From the NCBI RefSeq assembly GCF_013349955.1, contig NZ_JABVXC010000003.1, positions 248,001-312,000 on the forward strand: DNA of 64,000 bases, written 5' to 3'. The notes beneath the pieces are model-generated. The model did not search any database, was not told the DNA's origin, and saw only the letters and a list, made by a program, of their open reading frames with translations. Both the position numbers and the translations under genes were made by a program. This document shows positions 34,302 to 43,964 of the stretch, piece by piece (the stretch's first letter is position 1; every line of letters starts with the position of its first letter). This DNA is from Onishia taeanensis. GTDB taxonomy: Bacteria; Pseudomonadota; Gammaproteobacteria; Pseudomonadales; Halomonadaceae.

Positions 34302-35378
34302 ATGAGCCATCGTATCGCCATACTCGCCGGTGACGGCATCGGTAAAGAAGTCATGCCCGAGGGCGTGCGCGCTCTTGAGGCTGCCGCCAAACGCTTCGGC
34401 ATCGAGCTTCAGCTCGAGCCGTTCGACTTCGCCAGCTGCGACTACTATCTCGAACACGGCCAGATGCTGCCGGACGACTGGCACGCGACCCTCGCCCAGT
34501 TCGACGCCATCTTCTATGGCGCCATCGGCTGGCCGGACAAGGTGCCCGACCACATTTCCCTTTGGGGCTCACTGCTCAAGTTTCGCCGCGAGTTCGATCA
34601 ATACGTCAACCTGCGCCCTTGCCGCCTGCTGCCCGGTATCAAGAGCCCGCTGGCGGGCCGTGAACCGGGTGATATCGACTTCTACGTGGTGCGCGAGAAC
34701 ACCGAAGGCGAGTATTCGAGCGTCGGCGGCACCATGTTCGAGGGTACCGACCGCGAGGTGGTGATTCAGGAAACGGTGATGACCCGCCACGGCGTCGACC
34801 GAGTGCTCAAGTATGCCTTCGACCTGGCCGCCACCCGCCCCAGGAAAAAGCTGACCTCCGCCACCAAGTCCAACGGCATTGCCATTACCATGCCCTGGTG
34901 GGACAAACGTGTGACCGCCATGGGCCAACACTACCCAGACGTCAACGTCGATCAGTTCCACATCGACATTCTGACCGCCAATTTCGTGCTGCACCCCGAT
35001 TGGTTCGACGTAGTGGTGGCCAGCAACCTGTTCGGCGACATCCTCTCCGATTTGGGCCCGGCCTGCACCGGCACCATCGGTGTGGCCCCCTCGGCCAATA
35101 TCAACCCGGAGGGCACCTTCCCGAGCCTGTTCGAGCCGGTGCACGGCAGCGCACCGGATATCGCGGGCAAGCATATCGCCAACCCCATCGGCCAGATCTG
35201 GTCCGGCGCCATGATGCTAGAACATCTGGGGCACAAGGAAGCCGCCGATGCCATCGTTGCCGCCTTCGAGGCTGTCCTCGCCGCGGGGGATACCGCAGTG
35301 CTGACTCCTGACCTTCAAGGCACGGGCTCTACCCAGGCGCTGGGCCAGGCGATTGCCGCGCGGATCGCTGCCGGCTGA
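34302..35378 (+). CDS. D-malate/tartrate dehydrogenase (decarboxylating)
   Basis: A 358-aa isocitrate/isopropylmalate dehydrogenase-family enzyme. IAILAGDGIGKEVMPEG binds the cofactor; FYVVRENTEGEYSS and the downstream SATKSNGI, VASNLFGDILSDLGP and FEPVHGSAPDIAGK segments mark the active site. The absence of a phosphate-gripping extended loop and the DmlR-like neighbour favour D-malate or L-tartrate over isopropylmalate. It would yield pyruvate or glycerate plus NADH. Divergent LysR control is probable. Confidence 0.87.
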   Translation: MSHRIAILAGDGIGKEVMPEGVRALEAAAKRFGIELQLEPFDFASCDYYLEHGQMLPDDWHATLAQFDAIFYGAIGWPDKVPDHISLWGSLLKFRREFDQYVNLRPCRLLPGIKSPLAGREPGDIDFYVVRENTEGEYSSVGGTMFEGTDREVVIQETVMTRHGVDRVLKYAFDLAATRPRKKLTSATKSNGIAITMPWWDKRVTAMGQHYPDVNVDQFHIDILTANFVLHPDWFDVVVASNLFGDILSDLGPACTGTIGVAPSANINPEGTFPSLFEPVHGSAPDIAGKHIANPIGQIWSGAMMLEHLGHKEAADAIVAAFEAVLAAGDTAVLTPDLQGTGSTQALGQAIAARIAAG

Positions 35379-35461
35379 TACCCCAGGACGGCCGACGGCC
35401 CTGGCGTCATATCATGAATCGCTTATGATGAAGGCTCATTACCTACCGTCCAGGAGCCGCC

Positions 35462-36034
35462 ATGCCGCTTTGTGATCTGACTCGTCGGTCCTCGCCTCGC
35501 CGCTTCGCCGTCGCCCTGCCACTCGTCGCCGGGGGACTGCTTAGCGGGTGCACCGGCATCCCCGAAGGCACTCAGGCGGTCACGGGCTTCGATCTGGACC
35601 GTTATCTTGGGCACTGGCACGAGATCGCGCGACTCGATCACAGCTTCGAAGAAGGACTCGACTGCGTGACCGCCGACTACTCCCTGCGCGATGACGGCGG
35701 GGTGAAGGTGATCAACGCAGGCGTGAACCTCGAGACCGGCGAGCCCAACGTGGCCGAAGGCAAGGCTTACTTCATTGATGAGCCGAGCGTGGCACGCCTG
35801 AAAGTCAGCTTCTTCGGCCCCTTCTATGGGGGGTACAACGTGCTGGAACTCGACCCCGACTACCAGCACGCTCTGGTGGCCGGCCCCAATCGCGACTATC
35901 TGTGGATCCTGGCCCGTACCCCAACGATTGCCCCGGACACCTATCAAGCGCTGGTGGAGCGCGCCGCCGAACTCGACTTTGCCGTCGATGACCTGATCGA
36001 AGTCGAGCAGGGCCAGGCCTGCCCGAATCGCTGA
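35462..36034 (+). CDS. blc: Bacterial lipocalin (Blc-type lipoprotein)
   Basis: A 190-aa protein with GGAG upstream of the ATG. The signal peptide ends in a lipobox LLSGC (Cys30), so the protein is lipid-anchored. The lipocalin signature FDLDRYLGHWHEIARLDHSF, followed by GLDCVTADY and the SFFGPFYGGYNVLELD strand pair, is clear. Blc binds fatty acids and lysophospholipids at the outer membrane under envelope stress. Gene stands alone. Confidence 0.92.
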   Translation: MPLCDLTRRSSPRRFAVALPLVAGGLLSGCTGIPEGTQAVTGFDLDRYLGHWHEIARLDHSFEEGLDCVTADYSLRDDGGVKVINAGVNLETGEPNVAEGKAYFIDEPSVARLKVSFFGPFYGGYNVLELDPDYQHALVAGPNRDYLWILARTPTIAPDTYQALVERAAELDFAVDDLIEVEQGQACPNR

Positions 36035-36061
36035 TCGGCCCACTCATTGCCCCAATGAAAA

Positions 36062-36088
36062 ATCCCCCGGCATTTGCTGCCGGGGGAT
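36062..36088 (-). terminator. Terminator of the chemoreceptor gene
   Basis: Stem TCCCCCGGCA (36063-36072) with TGCCGGGGGA (36078-36087). The A-run at 36056-36062 reads as T5 on the minus strand, so it terminates the chemoreceptor gene; the lipocalin side has no T-run. Confidence 0.88.
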
Positions 36089-36118
36089 ATGATGGCGCCG
36101 AATCAAAAGGCTTGCGTA

Positions 36119-37765
36119 TCAGGCGCTGGAAGGCACGCGGAAGTGTCCGACGGACTTGTAGAGGTCCGTGGACTGGGACTCCAGAGAGCTCGCAGCAGCG
36201 GCTGCCTGTTGCACCAGTGACGCATTCTGTTGGGTCACCTGATCCATCTGGCTGACCGCCTGGTTGACCTGCTCGATGCCCGATGACTGCTCATTGGACG
36301 CCGCCGAAATTTCCTTCATCAGATCGGTGACCTTCTGGGCGCTGTCACGGATGTCGACCATGCCGGCATCGGCCTGATCGACCAGCTTCACGCCCGACCC
36401 GACCTGTTCCGTCGACCGCTCGATCAGGGTTCGGATATCCCGGGCAGCACTGGCCGAACGACCGGCCAGGTTACGCACTTCGTTGGCCACCACGGCAAAG
36501 CCGCGTCCCTGTTCGCCGGCTCTTGCCGCCTCGACCGAGGCATTGAGCGCCAGCAGATTGGTCTGGAAGGTGATGTCGTCGATCATGGTGATGATGCTGG
36601 CGATCTCTTGAGAGCTCTCGCGGATTTCCCCCATCGCCGCCACCACCTGAGAAATGGTCTGCTGGCCGCTGGCCACCGACTCGGTGGTGTAAGACGAGAG
36701 CTGGCTGGCATGCTCAGCGTTTTCGGCATTCTGCCGCACGGTAGCGGTCAGCTCTTCCATGCTAGAGGCGGTTTCTGCAAGCGATGCCGCCTGCTGCTCG
36801 GTGCGAGCGGAAAGGTCGTTGTTGCCCTGGGCAATTTCACTGGTCCCCGTATCGATCGACTCACTGGACTGGCGAATCTTCGCGATCATCGCCGACAGTT
36901 CCAGGCGCATGCGTTCGATTTCATACATCAGGCTGCTTTCATCGCCCTGCCGCAGCGCTGTGGGCTGGGTCAGATCCCCTTGGGCGATATGACTCACGAC
37001 GCTTGCCGCCAGCTTCGGCTCGCCGCCCAGGCTGCGGTATACGCTTTTAATCAACAGCAGGAAGGCGGCCGTAAGGGCACCACCGGCGATCAGCAGAATG
37101 ATGGTGTATTGGCCTAGCTTCTTGTAGAAAGCCGCCTGGATGTCATCGGTATAGACCCCCGCCGCCATATTCCAGCCCCAGGGCTCGAACCGCTCGACAT
37201 AGCTAACCTTGGAGAGCAGGGAGGAGCCATCATCTTTGCTACGCAAGGAGTGATACTGCAAGAAGCCCCCGCCGTTGCCCGCGAGCGTCGCGAGCTCGCC
37301 ATAGACAGCCACACCGTTGGGGTCCTGATAATCACTCATATCGGAGCCCGCATCCCGACGCGGGTGGTAGACGATATCGGCCTGCGCATCGAACACGAAA
37401 ACATAGTTTGAGCGGTTGGCCCCGAAGCGCATGGCATCCAGGTCATAGACCGCCAGTTGCTGGGCCTCGTCCATACTCAACTCGCCGGACTCGACACGCT
37501 CGGCGTAGCCGTCTAGCAGGGTGTGCACCATGCCGATGGTGCTCGACAGGGCTTGCTGGCGCTCTTCATACATCACGTCTCGGTTCTGCAACGCCATACT
37601 GAAGACGATGCCAATCATCACCACCCACATCAGGGCAAGCGTCAGCCACATCTTGCGCTTGAGTGTCCACTTCGTCGTTCTGACGGACCTTCCCCTTGAT
37701 GCCGCTGACGCCCCTGTGTCGGCATGCGACGCATCATGCAAGGCAACTGCTCCACTCGTACTCAT
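36119..37765 (-). CDS. Methyl-accepting chemotaxis protein with periplasmic cache domain
   Basis: A 548-aa receptor; the ATG at 37765 has AAGGGAG 10 nt upstream, and a GTG at 37786 is the alternative. A first helix (about residues 40-62) is followed by a periplasmic sCache_2 domain ([30 protein letters not shown]), a second helix (about 205-228), a HAMP domain and a long cytoplasmic signalling coil. The hairpin tip reads [20 protein letters not shown]. The C-terminus has no CheR-tethering pentapeptide. sCache_2 receptors often sense small organic acids; here, lactate or malate are candidates. Confidence 0.9.
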   Translation of the reverse strand: MSTSGAVALHDASHADTGASAASRGRSVRTTKWTLKRKMWLTLALMWVVMIGIVFSMALQNRDVMYEERQQALSSTIGMVHTLLDGYAERVESGELSMDEAQQLAVYDLDAMRFGANRSNYVFVFDAQADIVYHPRRDAGSDMSDYQDPNGVAVYGELATLAGNGGGFLQYHSLRSKDDGSSLLSKVSYVERFEPWGWNMAAGVYTDDIQAAFYKKLGQYTIILLIAGGALTAAFLLLIKSVYRSLGGEPKLAASVVSHIAQGDLTQPTALRQGDESSLMYEIERMRLELSAMIAKIRQSSESIDTGTSEIAQGNNDLSARTEQQAASLAETASSMEELTATVRQNAENAEHASQLSSYTTESVASGQQTISQVVAAMGEIRESSQEIASIITMIDDITFQTNLLALNASVEAARAGEQGRGFAVVANEVRNLAGRSASAARDIRTLIERSTEQVGSGVKLVDQADAGMVDIRDSAQKVTDLMKEISAASNEQSSGIEQVNQAVSQMDQVTQQNASLVQQAAAAASSLESQSTDLYKSVGHFRVPSSA

Positions 37766-38004
37766 CTCATTGATACTCCCTTTCACTCTGAGCCCGAATG
37801 GCTCCTAGTGCTTGCGTCCTAAGGTTTTCTGCAAGAAGCAATATCGGCGCATGGCATAGGGATCTTTAGCCTTTCGTCTTGCATGCACTACCCAGCCAAC
37901 AGATCGCTGACTACACACAATGTCTGACATACGGAAATAAGGATTCAACATACGCTAGAAATGGCACCGGCAAAGTCGGTTCACTCACAGCAAAGGAACA
38001 GCTC

Positions 38005-39051
38005 ATGACACGACTTCTCGGACATCAGCTAGGTAGGCGCCAGTTTCTCACTGGCTCGGCCGCCCTCGGCGCGGCCATGACCGCGCCAAGCATCATGGCA
38101 GGAGGGCTTACCGGCGCCCCGCCATCACGCTATCCGATCGAGGCCTGGCAATCTCTGGACGACCGCTTCGATCGCTACATGCTGTTCAACTCACCACTCG
38201 AGCGCCATTGGAGCGGTGGGCTGTGGCTGGAGGGGCCGGCCTGGAATGCCGTGGGCCGCTATGCGGTGTTCAGCGATATCCCCAGGGCGCGCCAAATGCG
38301 CTGGGACGAGGCTACCGGCCAGGTCAGCGTGCTGCGCCATGAGGTCGGTCATTCCAACGGCAATGCCTTCGATGCCCAAGGGCGCCTGGTGGCCTGCGAG
38401 CATTCCCCCGCGCGGGTGGTGCGCTATGAATGGGATGGCAGCGTCAGCGTGCTGGCCGATCAGTTCAACGGCAAGCGCTTCAACGCCCCAAATGATCTCG
38501 TGACACTGAAAAGTGGCGGTATCATCTTCACGGACCCCGGCTATGGTGCTCACGTCGACTACGAGGGGCATCGCCGCGAGCTGGAGCTGGATACTGCCGT
38601 TTACTACTGGGAAGACGGCATGGACCAGCCCAAGGTGCTGACCACGGAGCTTTACAAGCCCAATGGCATTGCCCTGGGGCCGGATGGCAAGACGCTCTAT
38701 GTGACCGATACGGCACCCTCTCACTACCCCGACCAACCCGCCACCATCAACCGTTTCACCCTCGCAGACGATGGCAAGCGTCTCGAAAAGGCGCACCGTC
38801 TGGTGGCCAGTAAAAGCGAAGGCTATGACGGCATGACGGTCGACATGGATGGCAACCTCTGGGTCGGTACATCTGGCGGAGAAGGCGCCGACGGCGTCAG
38901 CATCTTCGCTTCGGATGGCGTGCTGATCGGTCGCATTCTGCTGCCGGAAGTCTGCGCCAACGTCTGCTTTGTCGGCGATGATCGCAATCGGCTGCTGATG
39001 ACCGCCAGTCAATCGATCTATACGATCTATACAGGCGCCCGCGGCACCTGA
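38005..39051 (+). CDS. Tat-exported SMP-30/gluconolactonase-like protein
   Basis: A 348-aa protein from the ATG at 38005 (AAAGGA upstream); an upstream in-frame start at 37879 would add 42 residues before the twin-arginine motif. GRRQFLTGSAALGAAM is a Tat signal. The mature part has six-bladed propeller repeats with the SMP-30 elements LWLEGPAWNAVGRYAVFSD (metal-binding Glu), FNAPNDLV and PNGIALGPDGKTLYVTD. It hydrolyses a sugar lactone, probably in the periplasm. It is divergent from the chemoreceptor gene. Confidence 0.88.
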   Translation: MTRLLGHQLGRRQFLTGSAALGAAMTAPSIMAGGLTGAPPSRYPIEAWQSLDDRFDRYMLFNSPLERHWSGGLWLEGPAWNAVGRYAVFSDIPRARQMRWDEATGQVSVLRHEVGHSNGNAFDAQGRLVACEHSPARVVRYEWDGSVSVLADQFNGKRFNAPNDLVTLKSGGIIFTDPGYGAHVDYEGHRRELELDTAVYYWEDGMDQPKVLTTELYKPNGIALGPDGKTLYVTDTAPSHYPDQPATINRFTLADDGKRLEKAHRLVASKSEGYDGMTVDMDGNLWVGTSGGEGADGVSIFASDGVLIGRILLPEVCANVCFVGDDRNRLLMTASQSIYTIYTGARGT

Positions 39052-39086
39052 GCGCGAAGTTTGTCACACCGACGCCATGCCCCAAC

Positions 39087-39121
39087 AGCCAGGCGGTCTG
39101 CACAGGACGCCTGGCTTGTTT
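39087..39121 (+). terminator. Terminator of the SMP-30 gene
   Basis: AGCCAGGCG (39087-39095) pairs with CGCCTGGCT (39108-39116), followed by TGTTT. Confidence 0.72.
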
Positions 39122-39323
39122 GCCTCCCCACCTCGCCTCACTCCCAGCTGCTCTCGCTTTCACGTTCGCACCGATCATTTTCATCAGCCCGACGTCTGGC
39201 CTTGTCGCCACTACAATGGATTCGGAAAGTGGTGCTCAATCGTCGCCCGGCGACTGTCTCAAGACGGCCATCATGACAACAATCTCATGCCAACAATCCG
39301 ACAAGCAGGCGTCTACATGACTT

Positions 39324-39352
39324 TTGACTCGCACGCTCCCGCTTCCTATTGT
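39324..39352 (+). promoter_or_regulatory. Sigma-70-like promoter of the AstE-like gene
   Basis: TTGACT (39324-39329), a 17-bp spacer and TATTGT (39347-39352), 64 bp before the start codon at 39417. Confidence 0.6.
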
Positions 39353-39416
39353 AAGCCGCTGCTGACCACGGCCTCTATCCTCACCAACAGCCGTGCGCAC
39401 CATGCTGGGATTCCGC

Positions 39417-40406
39417 ATGCTGGATAACTGGCTCAATCAACTGCTCGATGACGTCGCGCCATCAAGCGATCATGGACGCCTGCCCTTCGGGCACTACCGG
39501 CTGCACGGCCCCGGCATCCTCGAACTTATTCCCAATCAGGTGCAGCCCGACGCTCGGGCCTGTGTGCTGTCGGCAGCGGTGCATGGCAATGAGACGGCGC
39601 CGGTGGAACTCATCGGCGAGCTGATCTCGCGTCTCGAGGCCGGTCTGATCCGCCTCGGCGCACCGGTGCTGATCCTGATCGGCAACCCGCCAGCGCTGCG
39701 GGCCGGCGAGCGCTTCATCACCACCAACCTCAACCGGCTGTTCAAGCGCGATCTCACCGCGAGCGGCGAGGAACCGGACCGGGCCCGCACCCTGATGGCG
39801 GCCGTGGATGACTTCTTCACCCGACATGCGACACTGCCAGCGCTGCACTATGACCTGCACACGGCGATCCGCGACAGTCGCTATCCGCGCTTCGCGGTGG
39901 AGCCCTTCACCGAAGCCGTAGCCACCGAGGCCGCCCAGTGGCAGTGGCTATCCGGGGCCGGCATCCAGGCGGTGCTCCATCAGCACTGTCATAGCTGGAC
40001 CTTCTCTCATTACTCGCGCCACTACCATGGCGCACAGGCGTTTACCCTGGAGCTTGGTCGCGTCGCTCCGTTCGGCGAAAATGATCTGCGCGCCCTGCGC
40101 CCCATGCGCGCACTGCTGGAGGCGCTGACCGAAGGTCATGCGCCACCGGGGGCGCCAACCCAGGCCATGAGCTTCTTTCGTGTCGAGCATGAGCTCATGC
40201 GTGAATCCGAGGACTTCGCCCTGTGTTTCGATGAGGCCACGCCGAACTTCAACGAATTCGCCCCCGGCGAACGGCTCGCCCGTGATGCCAAGGCCGGTGA
40301 CTATGTGGTCGGACAGCATCCGCAGCGGGTGGTCTTCCCCAATGCCAAGGTAGAGGTCGGCGCACGTGCCGCGCTGCTGGTCGTCGAGGTGGCGCCGCCG
40401 ACCTGA
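39417..40406 (+). CDS. Succinylglutamate desuccinylase/aspartoacylase-family protein (AotO-like)
   Basis: A 329-aa M14-like hydrolase; the ATG at 39417 has GGGA upstream, with alternatives at 39402 and GTG 39393. The zinc site is HGNE (H56, E59) and H148 in HYDLHTAIRDS. It matches AstE, which releases glutamate from N-succinylglutamate in arginine catabolism, but no other ast genes are near. The next genes form a basic-amino-acid ABC transporter, as in the Pseudomonas aot cluster, where aotO is an AstE-like gene of unresolved role. I therefore prefer an AotO-type function. Confidence 0.85.
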   Translation: MLDNWLNQLLDDVAPSSDHGRLPFGHYRLHGPGILELIPNQVQPDARACVLSAAVHGNETAPVELIGELISRLEAGLIRLGAPVLILIGNPPALRAGERFITTNLNRLFKRDLTASGEEPDRARTLMAAVDDFFTRHATLPALHYDLHTAIRDSRYPRFAVEPFTEAVATEAAQWQWLSGAGIQAVLHQHCHSWTFSHYSRHYHGAQAFTLELGRVAPFGENDLRALRPMRALLEALTEGHAPPGAPTQAMSFFRVEHELMRESEDFALCFDEATPNFNEFAPGERLARDAKAGDYVVGQHPQRVVFPNAKVEVGARAALLVVEVAPPT

Positions 40407-40707
40407 GACCGGCGAAGGATCAACAACACCAGGAACCCTACGCCTGTCGGCGACGGCCGATAGGCTGCGACACAAACACCCGACTCAAAATCATTAGAAT
40501 TATATACATTAAAACAACAAGTTAGAGGAATTCCCCATGTTTCCCCACGCGCCCGATCTAGACAAAAGTCGTAGCACGCCAACTAAGATAGATTCTGAAA
40601 CGCCGTTCTTGGGCTGATAGAATCGCCCCCTTTTCGCGCCAGCCACGCTGACTCCCTGCCCTGCCGTCATCCCCGGCACGAGGCCCCCTGCACTGGAGCT
40701 CGAATCC
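40407..40707. other. Control region of the arginine-type ABC transporter
   Basis: A 301-bp gap with an AT-rich core (40485-40525). TGTCGG (40445-40450) and GCGACA (40467-40472) resemble inverted copies of the TGTCG half-site of proteobacterial ArgR; this is weak evidence for ArgR control. Confidence 0.4.
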
Positions 40708-41478
40708 ATGGCCGCTACGCCTATTCCCCTGGAAGTACGTAACATCAAGAAACGCTTCGGTGATACCGAAGTGCTGAAAGGCCTGTCGCTCAAGGCCAAG
40801 AAAGGCGATGTCATCACCCTGATCGGTGCCTCCGGTTCCGGCAAGAGCACCTTCCTGCGCTGCATGAACCTGCTCGAACAACCCGACGAAGGCGATCTGG
40901 TCGTCCACGGCGAAGACATCCGCTTCAAGATGACCAAGCACGGTCGCGAACCGGCCGATTGGAAACAAGTAGTCGACATGCGTGCCAAGCTGTCGATGGT
41001 CTTCCAGAGCTTCAACCTCTGGGCCCACATGACGCTGCTCGAGAACATCATCGAGGCGCCGATCCATGTGCTCGGCAAGTCCAAGCAGGACGCCATCGCA
41101 CATGCCCGGGAGCTGCTCGAGCGGGTTGGGCTGGCCGAGCGCGCCGACTACTATCCGGCGCAGATGTCCGGCGGCCAGCAGCAACGCGGCGCCATCGCGC
41201 GGGCGCTGGCCATGGACCCCGAAGTGATGCTGTTCGATGAGCCGACCTCGGCGCTGGACCCGGAGCTGGTCGGCGACGTGCTCAAGGTCATGCGCGACCT
41301 CGCCAAGGAAGGCCGCACCATGATCGTGGTCACCCACGAGATGGCCTTCGCCCGTGATGTCTCCACCGAGGTGATCTACCTGCACCAGGGTCAGGTCGAA
41401 GAAGCCGGGCCTCCCGATGAGGTACTCGGCAACCCCAAGTCCGAGCGCCTCAAGCAGTTCCTGGCGCCCAAGCACTGA
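40708..41478 (+). CDS. Basic amino acid ABC transporter ATP-binding protein (HisP/ArtP/AotP-like)
   Basis: A 256-aa ATPase with GGAG upstream. Walker A GASGSGKSTF, Q-loop FQSFNLWAHMT, signature SGGQQQR, Walker B VMLFDEPTSA and the H-loop THEM are all intact. The FQSFNLWAHMT stretch is typical of the HisP/AotP polar amino acid subfamily. It energises uptake by the two permeases and binding protein encoded next. Confidence 0.92.
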   Translation: MAATPIPLEVRNIKKRFGDTEVLKGLSLKAKKGDVITLIGASGSGKSTFLRCMNLLEQPDEGDLVVHGEDIRFKMTKHGREPADWKQVVDMRAKLSMVFQSFNLWAHMTLLENIIEAPIHVLGKSKQDAIAHARELLERVGLAERADYYPAQMSGGQQQRGAIARALAMDPEVMLFDEPTSALDPELVGDVLKVMRDLAKEGRTMIVVTHEMAFARDVSTEVIYLHQGQVEEAGPPDEVLGNPKSERLKQFLAPKH

Positions 41479-41506
41479 TGCGCTGCCTCGGGACAAGGAG
41501 ACACAC

Positions 41507-42211
41507 ATGATCGACCTGCATGGCTACGGCCCGCGCCTGTTCGAAGGCGCCATGATCACCATCCAGCTAGGGGTACTGTCGCTGATTCTCTCGGTGATAC
41601 TCGGCCTGCTCACCGCCAGCGCAAAGATGTCGCGCAGCTGGCTTTTGCATCGCATCGGTACCCTCTACACCACCATCATCCGCGGCGTGCCGGACCTGGT
41701 GCTGATGATGCTGCTGTTCTTCGGCGGCCAGATCGGTATCAACCAGGTCACCGACTGGCTCTATTACCAGTTCGATATCGACATCTTCATCAACGTCAAC
41801 GAGTTCGTGGCCGGGGTACTGACCATCGGCCTGATCTTCGGTGCCTACATGGGCGAGACCTTCCGTGGCGCCTTCATGGCGGTCGATAACGGCCAGATCG
41901 AGGCCGGTCGCGCCTATGGCATGACCAACTGGCTGGTGTTTCGGCGCATCCGCTTCCCACTGATGATGCGCCATGCGCTGCCAGGCCTGTCGAACAACTG
42001 GATGGTACTGCTCAAGACCACCGCGCTGGTGTCGGTGATCGGGCTTTCCGACATGGTGCGCGTGGCCGCCGAGGCCTCCAAGGCCACCCGCGAGCCCTTC
42101 ACCTTCATGCTGATCGTTGCCGGCATCTATCTACTGATCGCCAGCGTCTCCGAGTGGGGCTTCGCTCGGCTGCAGAAACGCTATGACGTCGGCTTTGGGG
42201 AGAGCAACTAA
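41507..42211 (+). CDS. Basic amino acid ABC transporter permease 1
   Basis: A 234-aa permease from the ATG at 41507 (AAGGAG 41495-41500). Five hydrophobic helices of the HisQM/ArtQ type, with the EAA loop at EAGRAYGMTNWLVFRRIRFP. The N-terminus (YGPRLFEGAMITIQL) is typical of the HisQ/ArtQ branch. It couples to the preceding ATPase. Its stop overlaps the next start by one base (TAATG). Confidence 0.9.
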   Translation: MIDLHGYGPRLFEGAMITIQLGVLSLILSVILGLLTASAKMSRSWLLHRIGTLYTTIIRGVPDLVLMMLLFFGGQIGINQVTDWLYYQFDIDIFINVNEFVAGVLTIGLIFGAYMGETFRGAFMAVDNGQIEAGRAYGMTNWLVFRRIRFPLMMRHALPGLSNNWMVLLKTTALVSVIGLSDMVRVAAEASKATREPFTFMLIVAGIYLLIASVSEWGFARLQKRYDVGFGESN

Positions 42212-42942
42212 TGGAATCGCTCACGACCTGGATCGAGGGGCTGCTGGCCGACAACACCATCTTCACCCTGCAGACCCTCTCCTACTACGGCGAAGGCTTG
42301 ACGACCACCGTCCAGCTGGTATTTCTGTCGCTGATCATCGGCCTGGTACTGGCGGTGCCGTTGGCCATCGGGCGCGGCTCCAAGCATCAGTGGATCAAGA
42401 TGCCGATCTTCTTCTACTGCTATGTGTTCCGTGGCACGCCGCTACTGGTGCAGCTTTACCTGATCTATTATGGGGTGGTCTTCATCGACGGCATTCAGGA
42501 CACCTGGTTGTGGGTGATCCTCGAGAAACCCTTCGTCCCAGCGCTGATCGCCTTCACGCTGAACACCGCCGCCTACACCACCGAGATCTTCCGCGGCGCC
42601 ATCAAGTCCACCGCTCGAGGCGAGATCGAGGCAGCCCGTGCCTATGGCATGTCCTGGTGGCTGATGATGCGGCGCATCGTGCTGCCCAGCGCCTTCCGTC
42701 GCGCCCTGCCGGCCTACGGCAACGAGGTGATCTTCATGCTGCATGCCAGCGCGATCGCCAGCGTGGTCACGATCATGGATCTGACCGGGGCGGCCCGCTT
42801 CGTCTATGCGCGCTTCTATGCGCCCTTCGATGCGTTCCTGTTCGTGGCAGCGATCTATCTTTGCCTGACCTTCAGCATCCTCTACCTGTTCCGCTATCTC
42901 GAGAAGCGCCTTCTGGCGCACCTCAAACCATCGGGACAGTAA
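42211..42942 (+). CDS. Basic amino acid ABC transporter permease 2
   Basis: A 243-aa second permease of the HisM/ArtM type, overlapping the first by one base. The EAA loop is EAARAYGMSWWLMMRRIVLP; YYGEGLTTTVQLVFLSLIIG is the first helix and YVFRGTPLLVQLYLIYYG is the typical second loop. With the first permease it forms the membrane heterodimer. Confidence 0.9.
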   Translation: MESLTTWIEGLLADNTIFTLQTLSYYGEGLTTTVQLVFLSLIIGLVLAVPLAIGRGSKHQWIKMPIFFYCYVFRGTPLLVQLYLIYYGVVFIDGIQDTWLWVILEKPFVPALIAFTLNTAAYTTEIFRGAIKSTARGEIEAARAYGMSWWLMMRRIVLPSAFRRALPAYGNEVIFMLHASAIASVVTIMDLTGAARFVYARFYAPFDAFLFVAAIYLCLTFSILYLFRYLEKRLLAHLKPSGQ

Positions 42943-43081
42943 CGGCTTAGCGTCAAACAAGCGTTGGAAAGCAGGGTAATATTGCACCTGCTTTCCCCTT
43001 CCGACCGTACCCGGGGTGCGCTATCTTGGGCGGCGGACATCACCCACGAGGTGATTCACTACAATAACGGAGACATCCTCC

Positions 43082-43852
43082 ATGAAGATCCAGACAGTCC
43101 TCGGCATCAGCCTGATCGGCGCCACCCTCTTCGCCGGCAGCGCCAACGCCGACGTCCGCGACATCCGCATCGGCGTCGATGTCCCCTACGAACCGATGGA
43201 ATTCCGCACACCCGATGGCGAGCTGACCGGCTTCGACATCGAGCTGGGCAATGCGCTTTGCGCCGAGATCGGCATTCAGTGCGAGTGGGTCGTGCAGGGT
43301 TGGGACGGCATCATCCCCGGCCTGATGGCCCGCAAGTACGACGCCATCATGTCGTCCATGACCATCAACGACGATCGCCGCAAGCAGGTGCTGTTCTCCG
43401 ACCCGTACTTCACGCCGCCGTCCGCCTGGTTCGCTCCGGCCTCCAGCGACATCGAAGTGCCCTATCCGCAGACGCTGGAAGGCAAGACCATCGGTGTGCA
43501 GCGCGGTACCCTGCAGGACAACTATGTCACCGACAACTTCGGCGACGTGGCCGACGTAAACCGCTACGCCACCGCGGACGACATGGTCTTGGACATGGAT
43601 GCCGGTCGCCTGGACATCGTCTTCCTCGATTTCCCGGTTGGCAAGGCGACGCTGATCGACAGCAACGCCGGCAACTACAAGGTCATCGGCGAAATGATCA
43701 CCGAGCCCAAGGAATACTTCGGTGACGGCTTCGGCATCGCCTTCCGCCAGCGCGACGAAGAGCTGGCTAACGCCTTCAACGAGGCGCTTGCCACCTTGAA
43801 GGACAACGGCACCTACGAGGACATCTACAGCGACTACTTCGGCGCGAAGTAA
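43082..43852 (+). CDS. Basic amino acid ABC substrate-binding protein (HisJ/ArtJ/AotJ-like)
   Basis: A 256-aa periplasmic protein with GGAG upstream. Residues 1-23 are a signal peptide (FAGSANA). The mature protein begins RDIRIGVDVPYEPMEFRTPD and contains GFDIELGNALC and the ligand-loop Asp typical of lysine/arginine/ornithine-binding proteins. Cys residues C60 and C67 probably form the disulfide of HisJ/LAO proteins. It is encoded 139 bp after the permeases; an aot-like order puts arginine/ornithine uptake first. Confidence 0.9.
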   Translation: MKIQTVLGISLIGATLFAGSANADVRDIRIGVDVPYEPMEFRTPDGELTGFDIELGNALCAEIGIQCEWVVQGWDGIIPGLMARKYDAIMSSMTINDDRRKQVLFSDPYFTPPSAWFAPASSDIEVPYPQTLEGKTIGVQRGTLQDNYVTDNFGDVADVNRYATADDMVLDMDAGRLDIVFLDFPVGKATLIDSNAGNYKVIGEMITEPKEYFGDGFGIAFRQRDEELANAFNEALATLKDNGTYEDIYSDYFGAK

Positions 43853-43892
43853 GTCGCGACGCGTAAGCCTCAGCTTTTGCCTGGCAAGACAG

Positions 43893-43918
43893 CGGCCCCG
43901 ATACGTTCGGGGCCGTTT
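43893..43918 (+). terminator. Terminator of the ABC operon
   Basis: CGGCCCCG (43893-43900) pairs with CGGGGCCG (43908-43915), followed by TTT. Confidence 0.75.
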
Positions 43919-43964
43919 GCGTTTGTATCGACGTCTACCAGTAGCCGGTCTCTTGGCTAGCCAT

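Larger units (their letters stand above)
39052..39416. other. Gene-free stretch before the AstE-like gene
   Basis: A 365-bp stretch with a terminator (39087-39121) after the SMP-30 gene and a good sigma-70 promoter (39324-39352) for the AstE-like gene. The rest shows no supported ORF or repeat. Confidence 0.6.

Noticed and set aside
40558..41508. 316-aa minus-strand ORF across the ABC ATPase gene
   Set aside because: It is the reverse complement of a fully conserved ATPase and reads as His/Gly/Leu-rich nonsense.
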